Assembly (NCBI GenBank): GCA_016722075.1
Contig: JADKGW010000001.1
Span: forward strand, 372,001 to 436,000
Length of the DNA: 64,000 nt
Direction of reading: 5' to 3'
From: Candidatus Kouleothrix ribensis
GTDB taxonomy: Bacteria > Chloroflexota > Chloroflexia > Chloroflexales > Roseiflexaceae
Shown here: positions 26,619 through 35,442 of the stretch, one piece after another
How the letters are laid out: every line of letters starts with the position of its first letter
Position numbering within the stretch: position 1 is the stretch's first letter
Notes under the pieces: model-generated
The model's input: only the letters and a program-made list of their open reading frames with translations
What the model was told of the DNA's origin: nothing
Database searches by the model: none
Made by a program: the position numbers and the translations under genes

Positions 26619-27251
26619 ATGAACGACGATCGCCGCAACCCGCTGCTCGATGGCCATCCGCCCCAGCCGCTCCTGGTGGTGCTTTCGGGGCCGTCGGGTG
26701 TGGGCAAAGATTCGATACTGATGCGGATGCGCGATGTCGGCTTTCCGTTTCATTTCGTCGTCACGGCTACCAGCCGGCCCATGCGCCCCGGCGAGCGCGA
26801 CGGCTACGACTACCACTTTGTGAGCGAGCAACAGTTCGAGTCCATGATCGAGCAGGGCGAATTGCTCGAGTGGGCCGAGGTATACGGCCACTACAAGGGT
26901 ATCCCCACCAGCGAGGTGCGCCAGGCCTTGCAGAGCGGGCGCGATGTGATCTTGCGCATCGACGTGCAGGGTGCGGCCACGATCAAGCAGCTCGCGCCCG
27001 AGGCGGTGTTCGTGTTCCTGGTGCCGGGCAGCTTCGACGAGCTGCGCACCCGGCTGCAGTGGCGCCGCACCGAATCGGCCGACCAGATCGAGCGGCGGCT
27101 GCAGATGGCTCGCCGCGAGATGGACGCGCTCGGCCAGTTCGACTACGTGGTGCTCAATCGTGAAGATCACCTCGATGATGCGGTTGGCCAGATTCGGGCG
27201 ATCATCGTTGCCGAAAAGCACCGTGTGCGCCCGCGCCGTGTGCGGCTGTAG
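26619..27251 (+). CDS. gmk: Guanylate kinase
   Basis: The 210-residue enzyme phosphorylates GMP to GDP with ATP. It has the P-loop LSGPSGVGKDS, the GMP-binding TSRPMRPGERDGYDYHFV and the LEWAEVYGHYKGIP segment, and DVILRIDVQGA. The ATG at 26619 follows GTAGGAGCAAC. An N-terminal lead of about 15 residues is present. It starts a same-strand run with the YqeY-like, PgpH-like, YbeY and DgkA genes, although a likely promoter lies between gmk and the next gene. Confidence 0.95.
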   Translation: MNDDRRNPLLDGHPPQPLLVVLSGPSGVGKDSILMRMRDVGFPFHFVVTATSRPMRPGERDGYDYHFVSEQQFESMIEQGELLEWAEVYGHYKGIPTSEVRQALQSGRDVILRIDVQGAATIKQLAPEAVFVFLVPGSFDELRTRLQWRRTESADQIERRLQMARREMDALGQFDYVVLNREDHLDDAVGQIRAIIVAEKHRVRPRRVRL

Positions 27252-27264
27252 CGCGCGATTCTGC

Positions 27265-27270
27265 TACAAT
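27265..27270 (+). promoter_or_regulatory. Extended -10 element before the YqeY-like gene
   Basis: TGCTACAAT at 27262-27270 is an extended -10 box in the 92-bp gap after gmk. No good -35 was seen. It suggests that the next gene has its own start site. Confidence 0.4.
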
Positions 27271-27343
27271 ACGCAGTATAGGCATTGCAGGGTGTGGGTA
27301 TGGCATCGATCATGTACGCGGCAAGAGTTACAGTGAGTGAGCA

Positions 27344-27853
27344 ATGAATATTCAAGAACAGCTCCAGCACGATCTGAAAGACGCCATGCGTGGGCGCGAT
27401 CAGGAGCGTGTAAGTGTGATCCGCATGGCCCTGGCCGCGCTCCAGAATGCCGAGATGGTGCTGGTGAAAGCGGCCTTCGACGCCGCGCCGGCCGATGCCG
27501 CCGATACAACCGAGCGGATCGTTGTGCGCCTGAGCGAGCTGGCTATGCAGGAAACACTGGCTAAAGAAGTCAAGCGCCGCCACGACGCGGCCGAGCTCTA
27601 CGAAAAGGGCGGCCGCCCCGAGCTGGCGCGGCAAGAGCTGGCCGAGGCGGCACTGCTCGAGACCTACCTGCCGCGCCAGCTCGGCGCCGATGAGCTGCGG
27701 CCCCAGCTGGCTGCGGCGATCAAGGGTATGGGTGCTACCAGTATGGCCGATATGGGCAAGGTGATGCCTGTGCTCATGCAGCAGTTCAAGGGCCGTGCCG
27801 ATGGGCGGCTGATCAGCCAGCTCACGCGCGAGATCCTTGGGCAGGCGCAGTAG
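27344..27853 (+). CDS. GatB/YqeY domain protein
   Basis: The 169-residue protein begins MNIQEQLQHDLKDAMRGRDQ and has the family segments VSVIRMALAALQNAEM, KEVKRRHDAAELYEKGGRPE and a C-terminal TSMADMGKVMPVLMQQFKGR-type helix bundle shared with the GatB tail. YqeY proteins are linked to tRNA-dependent amide transfer by homology, but their function is not established. An insert near residues 43-65 (FDAAPADAADTTERIV) is longer than in many members. It sits in the gmk to dgkA cluster, 39 bp before the HD gene. Confidence 0.88.
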   Translation: MNIQEQLQHDLKDAMRGRDQERVSVIRMALAALQNAEMVLVKAAFDAAPADAADTTERIVVRLSELAMQETLAKEVKRRHDAAELYEKGGRPELARQELAEAALLETYLPRQLGADELRPQLAAAIKGMGATSMADMGKVMPVLMQQFKGRADGRLISQLTREILGQAQ

Positions 27854-27892
27854 CACGCTTCACGTTGAATCCTCAACTCTGCAGGTAGAGCT

Positions 27893-30112
27893 ATGCGACG
27901 GAAATCGAGTCTGCGTCTGTGGCGCGAGTGGCGTGAGCGCCGCGCAATGCGCCGGCAGGCCGAGAGCGAGCAGGCGCTGGCACCTGCGCAGCACGAGCGT
28001 CGCCAGCTGAATGTGTTGCTGAGCGTGGGCATACTGCTCACGCTGGCGCTCTGGGCCATCCTCACGATTCGCCCGCTGACGAACCCCAACCTTCAGCCCG
28101 GCAGCCCCAGCCCGATCGATATCCGCGCGCCGCACTCGGTGATCTTCGCCAGCGCGCTGCTCACCGAGCAAGAGCGCATCCGCGCCGAGAGCGCGCCCGA
28201 CGCGGTGGTGTATACGCGCAACCCGCAAGTGCCGATCGAACAGCGCGGCCAGCTGCTCGATATGCTGCAGACGATCGAGCGCATTCGCAACGACCCGAGC
28301 CTGCCCCCGACCGATCGGCGCAGCAAGCTGGTGAGCCTGCCGCTGCCAACCAGCACGCTGGTGATCTCGCCGGCGCTGGCGCTGCAGCTCACGCGCCTAT
28401 CTGATCCCGCCTGGTCGGTGGTGCGCGAGCAGACGCTGGCAGTGTACGACCGGGCCATGAGCGCGCACGACTACGAGCTCAACGAGGACGATGTGCGCAA
28501 CCTGCGCGAGCGCTCAATGCCCTACTGGGCCTCGTTGCTGGCGCGGGGCAGCGAGCAGCAGCTGATCGTGCTGTTTAGCCAGGCATTTGTGCGGCCCAAC
28601 CGCGTGCTCGACGAGGCGGCGACCCGCGCGCGCAAGCAGGCCCTGCGCGATCATGTCGTGCCGGTGATGGTGACGGTGCAGGCCGACGAGAATATCGTTC
28701 ACGCCGGCGATATCGTTACACCGGCTATTCAAGAGAAGCTCGAGGCGCTGGGCCTGCTCGAGACCCAGATCGACTGGCTGGGGGTGGGCGGCAAAGGGCT
28801 GTTCGCGCTACTGGTGATCGGCATGTTCGGGCTGTACCTATTCAAGATGCAGCGCAGTGTCTGGCTGGCTACCCGCTCGCTGCTGGTGGTGGCGGTGCTG
28901 TTTGCACTCACGGCGCTGGCGGCGCGGCTGGTGCTGCCGCTCGGGCAGGGCTGGGCGGTGGCCTTCCCGCTGGGCGTGGTGGCGCTGCTGCTGGCCACGC
29001 TGTTCCCGCGCGGCCTGGCGCTGCTCATGGTAGCGCTGCTCAGCCTGGTGATCGCCTTCATCGACGATAGCCGCGCGGCTGCCGCCAGCGCGCTGATGAT
29101 CGGCAGCATGGCCGGCATCCTGACGATCGGGCGCGGCGAGCGCTGGCTGCATTTTGTGGCCGCTGGCGCGGTGATCGCCATTACGACCGGGCTGATCCAG
29201 GCTGCGTTTTTGCTGAATGCGCCGGCCCGGCTACTGGCCGACCAATGGCTGATGCTGGCGCTGTATAGCGCGATCAACGGCCTGGCCTCGGCGTTCATGG
29301 CCCTGGGCCTGTTCAATATGGTCGGCCACCTGGCCGACGTGGTGACGCCGCAGCAGCTGATGGAGCTGGCCCACCCGGCGCACCCGCTGCTACGCAAGCT
29401 GATTCGCGAGGCGCCTGGCACCTACTACCACAGCGTGTCGGTTGGCAACCTGGCCGAGAGCGCCGCCGAGGCGATCGGCGCCGATGCCCTGCTGCTGCGG
29501 GTGGCCTCGTACTACCACGACATTGGCAAGACCATCCGCCCGTACTTTTTCACCGATAACCAGAGCGACCGCGAGAATGTGCATAACGAGCTTGACCCGC
29601 ACACTAGCGCCGAGATCATTTGCGACCATGTGATCGAGGGCGAGAAGATGGCGCGCGCGGCCGGCCTGCCGCATCAGGTGATCGAATTCATCCGCTCGCA
29701 TCACGGCACCAGCGTGATCAGGCATTTCTACCAGCTGGCGCTTCAGCAGCACGATGCAGTCAATGTCGACGACTACCGCTACCCTGGGCCGCGGCCGCGC
29801 ACGCGCGAGCAGGCGATCATGATGCTGGCCGACTCGGTCGAGGCGACGGTGCGCTCGAAGGCGCAGGGCGGCAAGATCGCTTCGTCGCGCGAGAATCTTA
29901 CAAATGGCAACGGCCGCAGCCAGCCGGGCATGCAGACGCTCGAGGAGCTGGTCAATGCGATCATTGACGAGCGTATTCGTGGCGGGCAGCTCGACGAAAG
30001 CAGCCTGACGCTCAGCGACATCGCTAAGATTCGCCAGGCGTTTATCAATACACTCCAGGGCATCTACCACCCGCGCGTCGACTACGCGCCTCAGGTGGTC
30101 AAACATTCCTAG
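27893..30112 (+). CDS. 7TM-HD family phosphohydrolase (PgpH-like)
   Basis: The 739-residue protein has one N-terminal membrane helix, an extracytoplasmic domain (about 65-295), seven membrane helices (about 300-480) and a cytoplasmic HD domain. The HD metal site is visible: YYHSVSVGNLAESA, VASYYHDIGKTIRPYFF, later IRSHHGTSV and ADSVEATVRS. In Listeria the 7TM-HD protein PgpH degrades cyclic di-AMP. A similar role is likely but not shown here. It is 48 bp upstream of ybeY, a pairing conserved in many bacteria. The start follows GCAGGTAGAGCT. Confidence 0.92.
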   Translation: MRRKSSLRLWREWRERRAMRRQAESEQALAPAQHERRQLNVLLSVGILLTLALWAILTIRPLTNPNLQPGSPSPIDIRAPHSVIFASALLTEQERIRAESAPDAVVYTRNPQVPIEQRGQLLDMLQTIERIRNDPSLPPTDRRSKLVSLPLPTSTLVISPALALQLTRLSDPAWSVVREQTLAVYDRAMSAHDYELNEDDVRNLRERSMPYWASLLARGSEQQLIVLFSQAFVRPNRVLDEAATRARKQALRDHVVPVMVTVQADENIVHAGDIVTPAIQEKLEALGLLETQIDWLGVGGKGLFALLVIGMFGLYLFKMQRSVWLATRSLLVVAVLFALTALAARLVLPLGQGWAVAFPLGVVALLLATLFPRGLALLMVALLSLVIAFIDDSRAAAASALMIGSMAGILTIGRGERWLHFVAAGAVIAITTGLIQAAFLLNAPARLLADQWLMLALYSAINGLASAFMALGLFNMVGHLADVVTPQQLMELAHPAHPLLRKLIREAPGTYYHSVSVGNLAESAAEAIGADALLLRVASYYHDIGKTIRPYFFTDNQSDRENVHNELDPHTSAEIICDHVIEGEKMARAAGLPHQVIEFIRSHHGTSVIRHFYQLALQQHDAVNVDDYRYPGPRPRTREQAIMMLADSVEATVRSKAQGGKIASSRENLTNGNGRSQPGMQTLEELVNAIIDERIRGGQLDESSLTLSDIAKIRQAFINTLQGIYHPRVDYAPQVVKHS

Positions 30113-30160
30113 CTGCGGCCAATGCTGCTTGCCTGCGTATCCCCTGATTTGGTGAGGCAT

Positions 30161-30652
30161 ATGCTTGAAGTCGACATCCAGGTCAACCCACCGTTCGAGG
30201 CGCTGGTTGATGTTGCGCTGATCGAGCGGGCGGTGGCCGGCACACTGGCATTCGCGGGCCTGGCCACGCCGGCCGAGCTCAGCGTGCTGATCACCGACGA
30301 CGCCGAGCTACACCAGCTCAACCGCACCTACCGCAGCGTCGACGCGCCAACCGATGTGCTGTCGTTTGGCGACGCCGCCGCCGACGAGCAGCCGGCGTTT
30401 GTGCGCCCGCCCGACGCGCCGCGCTACCTGGGCGACCTGGCGATCTCCTACGAGCGGGTGATCGTGCAGGCGGCCGAGTATGGGCACTCGCGCGAGCGCG
30501 AGCTGGCCTTCCTGACGGTGCATGGCGTGCTGCACCTGCTTGGCTACGACCACGAGCGCGGCGCGGACGAGGCGGCGGCGATGCGCGCAGCCGAGCAGGC
30601 CGTGATGCTGCAGATTGGCCTGCCGCGGATTAGCCCCGAGCGGCCTGAATGA
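30161..30652 (+). CDS. ybeY: Endoribonuclease YbeY (rRNA maturation factor)
   Basis: The 163-residue metalloprotein matures 16S rRNA and helps ribosome quality control. It has the zinc motif VHGVLHLLGYDHE (HxxxHxxGYDH) and the family NRTYRSVDAPTDVLSFGD segment plus YLGDLAISYERV. ATG 30161 with GGTGAGG upstream gives the normal N-terminus MLEVDIQVNPPFEALV. The frame extends 13 codons further back but without support. It overlaps the next gene by 4 bases (ATGA), so the two are translationally coupled. Confidence 0.93.
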   Translation: MLEVDIQVNPPFEALVDVALIERAVAGTLAFAGLATPAELSVLITDDAELHQLNRTYRSVDAPTDVLSFGDAAADEQPAFVRPPDAPRYLGDLAISYERVIVQAAEYGHSRERELAFLTVHGVLHLLGYDHERGADEAAAMRAAEQAVMLQIGLPRISPERPE

Positions 30653-31092
30653 GCGGCGTACCGCCGCGCCGGCCCGAGCGCGCCGAGGCACATACGCCGC
30701 CGGCCGGCCACATGCGTGCCGCCACACTGCTCGCGTCGTTTCGCTATGCCGCTGCAGGCGTTCGCTACCTGCTCTGGACACAGCGCAACGCCAAAATTCA
30801 CACCGCGATCGGGCTCGCGGCAGCCGGGCTTGGGCTTGCGCTCGGCATCGACCGCTACGAGTGGCTGGCGCTGCTGATCACGATCACGATCGTGCTGGCA
30901 GCCGAGGGCGTGAACACTGCGGTCGAGGCGGCGGTCGACCTGGCCGCGCCGGGCTACCATCCGCTGGCCAAAATTGCGAAAGATGTCGGCGCCGGCACCG
31001 TGCTGCTGACCGCAATCGCCGCAGTGCTGATCGGGATGCTGCTGTTTCTGCCGCACCTGTGGCCGATCGTGGTACGATTATTCGCGGGGTAG
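30649..31092 (+). CDS. dgkA: Diacylglycerol kinase (DgkA type)
   Basis: The 147-residue integral membrane protein has three TM helices and the DgkA signature: FRYAAAGVRYLLWTQRNAKI, then AAEGVNTAVEAAVDLA (the catalytic ExxNTAxE motif) and HPLAKIAKDVGAGTVLLTAI. It phosphorylates diacylglycerol or undecaprenol, recycling membrane lipids. Gram-positive-type members phosphorylate undecaprenol, which would link it to uppP and cell wall synthesis; the substrate here is not known. A 22-residue N-terminal tail precedes the core. It shares ATGA with ybeY. Confidence 0.92.
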   Translation: MSGVPPRRPERAEAHTPPAGHMRAATLLASFRYAAAGVRYLLWTQRNAKIHTAIGLAAAGLGLALGIDRYEWLALLITITIVLAAEGVNTAVEAAVDLAAPGYHPLAKIAKDVGAGTVLLTAIAAVLIGMLLFLPHLWPIVVRLFAG

Positions 31093-31341
31093 CGGGGTAG
31101 CACGTTGGCAGGTTGGCAGGTTGGCACGTTCGCAGGTGTGAAGGTTATGAACGGTTACGCACTATTCCGCTCTCAGCCCGCTGCAGCGGGCGCCGCGTGG
31201 TAGCGCGGCGGCTTCAGCCCCGCGCGGAATCGGCAAGCAGATTACCGTGGGCCTGCTTATAATCTTAACCCGCACACTGCAACCCGGCAACCCGAGGCAC
31301 CCAGCGACTCGCAGCAACCCGCAACCTGTAACCTGCAACCT
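31093..31341. other. Repeat- and hairpin-rich spacer after dgkA
   Basis: Three things are visible. GCAGGTTG-type repeats lie at 31105-31135. Two adjacent inverted repeats follow, GCCCGCTGCAGCGGGC at 31176-31191 and GCCGCG/CGCGGC at 31192-31209, which could end the dgkA transcript. CAACC(T/C)G-type repeats then occur from about 31265 to 31341, right up to the next start codon, resembling the tract at 63774-63905. Confidence 0.6.
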
Positions 31342-32610
31342 ATGAATATACTGATCCTTTCACCCTACCCGCCCTACCCGCCCTTCGGCGGCGGCACGAT
31401 GCGGGTGTACCAGCTGCTGCGTGGCCTGGCGCAACGCCACGCGGTCACCTGCCTGACCTTCGCGCCCGATCGCGCGGCCGAGCAGGCGCTGGCGCCGCTC
31501 CGAACGATCTGCAGGGTGCTGACGGTGCCTGGCCCTGCGCCGCGCAGCCTGGCCCGGCGCGCCTGGGCTACGCTGGCCTCGCCGCTACCCGACATGGCCC
31601 TGCGTAACGCCGACGCGGCGTACACCACTGCGCTGCGCGGCCTGCTCGCCACCACGCACTTCGAGATCATCCAGGCCGAGAGCATCGAGATGGCCGGCTA
31701 TCTGCTGCACGCCCGGCACGCTGCGCTACACCCGCCAAATTCAAACCGCAAATCTCCGAACGCCAAGCTGGTGCTCGACCAGTTCAATGCCGAGTATGTG
31801 ATCCAGAAGCGCGCGTTCCTCACCGACGCGCGCCGCCCGCGCCGCTGGCATGCGGCCGGATACTCGCTGGCGCAGTGGTTCAAGCTGGCGCGCTACGAGG
31901 CATACGTGGCGCGGCGCTGCGACGCAGTGCTGGCGGTGTCCGACGACGATCGGCAGCTGCTTGGCCGGCTGGCGCCTGCCGTGCCGATCAATAGCGTGCC
32001 AAATGGTGTCGACACTGCGGTGTTCAGCCGGGCGGCACTACGGCACGAGCGTGCCGGCGCGCTTGAGTTCGGGCCGGCCACGCTGGTATTCAGCGGTACG
32101 CTCGACTACCGGCCGAATATCGATGCGCTGAGCTGGTTCACGCGCGAGGTGCTGCCGCTGCTGCGCGCCCGCCGGCCCGACCTTCGGCTGCTGGCGGTGG
32201 GGCGGCGCCCGGCGCCCGCACTTCAGGCGCTGGCCCAGGCCGGGCAGCTGGTGCTCACCGGCGAGGTGGCCGACGCGCGCCCGTTCATCGCCGGCGCGGG
32301 CGTGTATATTGTGCCAATGCGCATTGGCGGCGGCGTGCGCCTCAAGCTGCTCGAGGCGCTCTCGCTCGAGGCTGCGGTGGTAAGCACGCCCATGGGCGCC
32401 GAGGGCCTGGCCGGCCTGCGCGATGGCACGCATTGCCTGCTGGCCGACCAGCCTGCCGGCTTTGCGGCGGCGCTGCTGCGCCTGCTCGACGACCCGGCGC
32501 TGGCCCACCGGCTTGGTGCCGACGGCCGCGTGCTGGTGCGCACCGGCTACGATTGGTCGGCGATCGTCCCGCGCCTCGAGGCGCTGTATGCGCAGCTGAT
32601 TGCAACTTAG
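31342..32610 (+). CDS. Glycosyltransferase family 4 (GT-B fold)
   Basis: The 422-residue protein begins MNILILSPYPPYPPFGGGTM, the usual N-terminal strand and glycine loop of GT4 enzymes. The C-terminal domain shows NSVPNGVDTAVF, LVFSGTLDYRPNIDALSWF, ADARPFIAGAGVYIVPMRIGGGVRLKLLEALS (the EX7E-like region, here with Lys/Glu in the donor site) and PMGAEGLAG. It resembles group-1 transferases that build exopolysaccharide or glycolipids (TIGR03087-like). Donor and acceptor are unknown. No Shine-Dalgarno is obvious because the start follows a CAACCTG repeat. Residues 128-140 contain a short lineage insert (HPPNSNRKSPN). Confidence 0.85.
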   Translation: MNILILSPYPPYPPFGGGTMRVYQLLRGLAQRHAVTCLTFAPDRAAEQALAPLRTICRVLTVPGPAPRSLARRAWATLASPLPDMALRNADAAYTTALRGLLATTHFEIIQAESIEMAGYLLHARHAALHPPNSNRKSPNAKLVLDQFNAEYVIQKRAFLTDARRPRRWHAAGYSLAQWFKLARYEAYVARRCDAVLAVSDDDRQLLGRLAPAVPINSVPNGVDTAVFSRAALRHERAGALEFGPATLVFSGTLDYRPNIDALSWFTREVLPLLRARRPDLRLLAVGRRPAPALQALAQAGQLVLTGEVADARPFIAGAGVYIVPMRIGGGVRLKLLEALSLEAAVVSTPMGAEGLAGLRDGTHCLLADQPAGFAAALLRLLDDPALAHRLGADGRVLVRTGYDWSAIVPRLEALYAQLIAT

Positions 32611-32647
32611 CCAACACATCGAACACGAGCTGTGGTAGTGCGTGTGC

Positions 32648-32653
32648 TATACT
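32648..32653 (+). promoter_or_regulatory. Extended -10 element upstream of the Uma2 operon
   Basis: TGCTATACT at 32645-32653 is an extended -10 box, 79 bp before the Uma2 start. No consensus -35 is seen 17 bp upstream. Confidence 0.45.
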
Positions 32654-32731
32654 TTAGGTGGCTACGCTGTGCCGCAGCGATCACAGGATATAGATGCTGA
32701 CGACCAACGCCCGATCAATAAGGAGGGTGCC

Positions 32732-33631
32732 ATGAGCGTGCCAACGCCGGCGCCGGCCGGCCTGACGATCGAGGATCTGCCATGGCCGGAAGTCGAGCTA
32801 CCACCGACCGATCTGCCTTACGACGACGGAGATAAGATGGAGTCGCCCTGGCATTTTAAGCAGGCTGTGCTGCTGCTCGATGCCTATACAGCTGTGCGCG
32901 GGCCGAGCAAAGACTACTTTATCGGCGCGAATATGTTTGTCTACTACAGCATGCGCCAGGTGCGCAATATGGACTATCGCGGGCCTGATGTATTTATCGT
33001 CAACCATGTCGATGGTGCGCGCGAGCGGCTCTCCTGGATCGTGTGGGATGAGGATGGGCGCTATCCCGACGTGATCTTCGAGCTGCTCTCGCCGAGCACC
33101 GAGGCCGGCGATCTGAGCGCAAAGAAACAGCTGTACGAGCAGGTGTTTCGCACCCCCGAATATTATTGCATTGCGCCGGGTGTTGCCCGGCTCATGGGCT
33201 GGCGCCTAGCGCCCGGCGGCTACCAGCCTATGGTGGCCGACGAGCGCGGTTGGCTCTGGAGCGAAGAGTTACAGCTATGGCTAGGCGCCTGGCGCGGTAA
33301 CTATCTGGCTGAAGAGCAGACCTGGCTGCGGTTTTACGATCCGGCCGGCCGGCTGGTGCCGCTCCCCGATGAGGCGGCGACTGAGCGGGCCGCAGCAGAG
33401 GCGCAGCGGGCCGAGGCGGCGACTGAGCGGGCCGCAGCGGAGGCGCAGCGGGCCGAGGCGGCGACTGAGCGGGCCGCAGCGGAGGCGCAGCGGGCCGAGG
33501 CGGCGACTGAGCGGGCCGCAGCAGAGGCGCAGCGGGCCGACGAGCTTGCCGCGCGCCTGGCCGCGTTGGAGGCCGAGCTACAGCGGTTGCGTGGCCGCTC
33601 GAGAGTGCAGGATGACGATGAGCAACAGTGA
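32732..33631 (+). CDS. Uma2 family (PD-(D/E)XK) endonuclease-like protein with repetitive coiled-coil tail
   Basis: The 299-residue protein has a Uma2/DUF820 core: RGPDVFIVNHVDG, RYPDVIFELLSPSTEAGD and KKQLYEQVFRTPEYY, matching the restriction-endonuclease-like site (Asp, Glu-x-Leu, Lys/Gln). Uma2 proteins are very common in Cyanobacteria and Chloroflexota; their biological role is not settled. The C-terminus has four 14-residue copies of ATERAAAEAQRAEA, encoded by a 42-bp tandem repeat at about 33373-33540, then a leucine-containing coiled coil. AAGGAGGGTGCC fixes ATG 32732. The gene overlaps the next gene by 20 bp. Confidence 0.85.
   Translation: MSVPTPAPAGLTIEDLPWPEVELPPTDLPYDDGDKMESPWHFKQAVLLLDAYTAVRGPSKDYFIGANMFVYYSMRQVRNMDYRGPDVFIVNHVDGARERLSWIVWDEDGRYPDVIFELLSPSTEAGDLSAKKQLYEQVFRTPEYYCIAPGVARLMGWRLAPGGYQPMVADERGWLWSEELQLWLGAWRGNYLAEEQTWLRFYDPAGRLVPLPDEAATERAAAEAQRAEAATERAAAEAQRAEAATERAAAEAQRAEAATERAAAEAQRADELAARLAALEAELQRLRGRSRVQDDDEQQ
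33373..33540 (+). repeat. 42-bp tandem repeat inside the Uma2 gene (four copies)
   Basis: Four near-identical 42-bp units encode ATERAAAEAQRAEA. The few differences are mostly A/G changes at GCAGCAGAG versus GCAGCGGAG, so they were copied recently. A unit length divisible by three keeps the frame open if copy number changes. Confidence 0.9.
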
Positions 33632-34082
33632 CCGCCGGCAGCTGGTGATCGAGCGTATCCTCGAAGACGAGCACCTGCGCGGCGATCTCGAGGACGCAGC
33701 AGCGCGCGAGCTGCTTGGCTGGGCCACCGCGCGCGCGAGCGTGATCGCCGCCAACCCGGCCAACACCGATGCAGACGTGCAGGCGCAGGTGCGCACGCTG
33801 CGCCAGGCCGCGCTGTCGGCCGCCAGCATGGGCGAGCAAGATCCGGCACGGGTGGTTGCCCTGGCCGAGTCGGCGCTGGCTGCTGTTGTTGCGCCGGCCG
33901 GCGCGAGCGCGGGCGCTTCCGAGGCCCGGCCCATGCTCGCGCCGGTAGGCACCGGCATGCCGGCCACCCCGCCCGACCTGGCCATAGCCGGCCCAGGCGC
34001 TCCCACGCGGATCGAGCGGGTGTTGCGCCACCGGCGTAGCCGGCTCGCGCCGCTACTCAGGCGGCTGCGCGAGGGCCGCTGA
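33612..34082 (+). CDS. Hypothetical protein in Uma2/PLD operon
   Basis: The 156-residue product is not recognised. The first 85 residues are helical and acidic (SDRRQLVIERILEDEHLRGD, LEDAAARELLGWATARASVI), followed by an Ala/Pro linker and a strongly basic C-terminus (RIERVLRHRRSRLAPLLRRL). It may bind DNA, RNA or membranes, but this is only from charge. ATG 33612 overlaps the end of the Uma2 gene; ATG 33618 two codons later is also possible. Its stop overlaps the next start (TGATG), so it is coupled to the PLD gene. Confidence 0.55.
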   Translation: MTMSNSDRRQLVIERILEDEHLRGDLEDAAARELLGWATARASVIAANPANTDADVQAQVRTLRQAALSAASMGEQDPARVVALAESALAAVVAPAGASAGASEARPMLAPVGTGMPATPPDLAIAGPGAPTRIERVLRHRRSRLAPLLRRLREGR

Positions 34083-35272
34083 TGGCGCATGAGTCGACAC
34101 CGCCGCGCGCACGTACACGCGCGCCGGTGCTCGTGGCGATCGGCCTGCTGACCGTGTTGTTAGGCGCCTACGCCGTGCAGAGCGGCTGGCTGGCTGGTTG
34201 GGCCGCCATGGCCTCGGCCCGGTTTGCACCGGCCGGCTCGGCTGCCGGCAGTGTGCCCCCGCTGCAAGTATTTTTCACCACACCCACACTGATCTACCCC
34301 GACAAGCCCTGGCAGCGGCCAGAGGTGCCGCTGGTTGGCAGCTTTCTGGCCGATATCGAGGCGGCTCGCACCGGCATCGAGCTGGCCTCGTTCGATTTCG
34401 ATCTGGGCGTGCTTACCGATGCGCTGGTGCGCGCGCAACGGCGCGGCGTGGCGGTGCGGGTCGTGATCGACAGCGAGAATCTGGTGACGCCTGCAGTGTC
34501 GGCGCAGGCTGGCCTGCTCGAGCAGGCCGGCGTGGCAGTGCGCTTCGATCGGCGCGAGCCATTCATGCACCACAAGTTTGCGGTGATCGACGCCGGAGTT
34601 ACCTGGCTCGGCTCGTGGAACATGACCGAAAACGACACCTACCGCAACAATAACAACATGCTGCGGCTCGCCAGCCGGCGGCTCGCGGCCGACTATACGC
34701 ACGAATTCGAGCAGCTGTTTGCTGGCCGGTTTGGCACGAGTAAGGCCAGCAGCACACCCTACCCAACCGTGCAGCTCGGCGCGGCCAGGGTCGCGGTGTA
34801 TTTTTCGCCCGAGGATGGCGTGGCCCGGCACGTACTTGAGCGCCTCCGAGCGGCCAGACGCAGCATCCGCTTCATGGCCTTCTCATACACCGCCGACCCG
34901 ATCGCCGCCGCCATGATCGAGCGTGCGCAGGCCGGCGTGCTCGTCAGCGGTGTGGCCGAAGCGCAGAACGCGACCGGCAGCCAGGCCTCGTTCGGCCCGC
35001 TGCGCGACGCCGGGATTGACGTAGTGCTGGATGGCAACTGCTACATTCTGCACCACAAGGTGATCATCATCGACGAGCGCACCGTGATCACTGGCTCGTA
35101 CAACTTCACCTCGAGCGCCGAGCGCGACAACGACGAGAACCTGGTGATCATCGACGACCCCGACCTGGCGCGGGCCTACCTCGACGAGTTCGCGCGGGTG
35201 TATGCGCAGGCCCAGGCGCCCGATCATTGCCAGGCAGCAAGGCGCAGTTTCAAACAGCCTCTCAGCACTTAG
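34082..35272 (+). CDS. Phospholipase D-like protein, membrane-anchored, two HKD motifs
   Basis: The 396-residue protein has an N-terminal membrane helix (APVLVAIGLLTVLLGAYAV) that is a signal anchor or signal peptide. Two HxK(x4)D motifs follow: HHKFAVIDAGVTWLGSWNMT and LHHKVIIIDERTVITGSYNF. The pair forms one active site that attacks phosphodiester bonds of lipids or nucleic acids. Because it is exported or anchored outside, a phospholipase or extracellular nuclease role is plausible; substrate is unknown. It is translationally coupled (TGATG) to the hypothetical gene before it, and with the Uma2 gene makes a compact operon. Confidence 0.87.
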   Translation: MAHESTPPRARTRAPVLVAIGLLTVLLGAYAVQSGWLAGWAAMASARFAPAGSAAGSVPPLQVFFTTPTLIYPDKPWQRPEVPLVGSFLADIEAARTGIELASFDFDLGVLTDALVRAQRRGVAVRVVIDSENLVTPAVSAQAGLLEQAGVAVRFDRREPFMHHKFAVIDAGVTWLGSWNMTENDTYRNNNNMLRLASRRLAADYTHEFEQLFAGRFGTSKASSTPYPTVQLGAARVAVYFSPEDGVARHVLERLRAARRSIRFMAFSYTADPIAAAMIERAQAGVLVSGVAEAQNATGSQASFGPLRDAGIDVVLDGNCYILHHKVIIIDERTVITGSYNFTSSAERDNDENLVIIDDPDLARAYLDEFARVYAQAQAPDHCQAARRSFKQPLST

Positions 35273-35285
35273 GCATCCCCGGCCA

Positions 35286-35332
35286 ATAAAAAACCACATC
35301 AGCCGATGTAGTGCCCATCGGTGACGTGGTTT
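35286..35332 (-). terminator. Intrinsic terminator for the small minus-strand gene, possibly bidirectional
   Basis: AACCACATCAGCCGATG (35292-35308) pairs with CATCGGTGACGTGGTT (35316-35331) with one bulge. Read on the minus strand the stem is followed by TTTTTTATT, a good rho-independent terminator for the gene at 35443-35787. It also lies just after the PLD stop codon. Confidence 0.75.
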
Positions 35333-35442
35333 AGTAGGTTACGGCCAGGTTTTAGTCGGCTTTGCCGTGTACGCATACCTACAGCGTTCGGCTACGCTCA
35401 ACTTGCAGCCGTACCTACGCCTACGCGGCGTAGCATTGCGTA

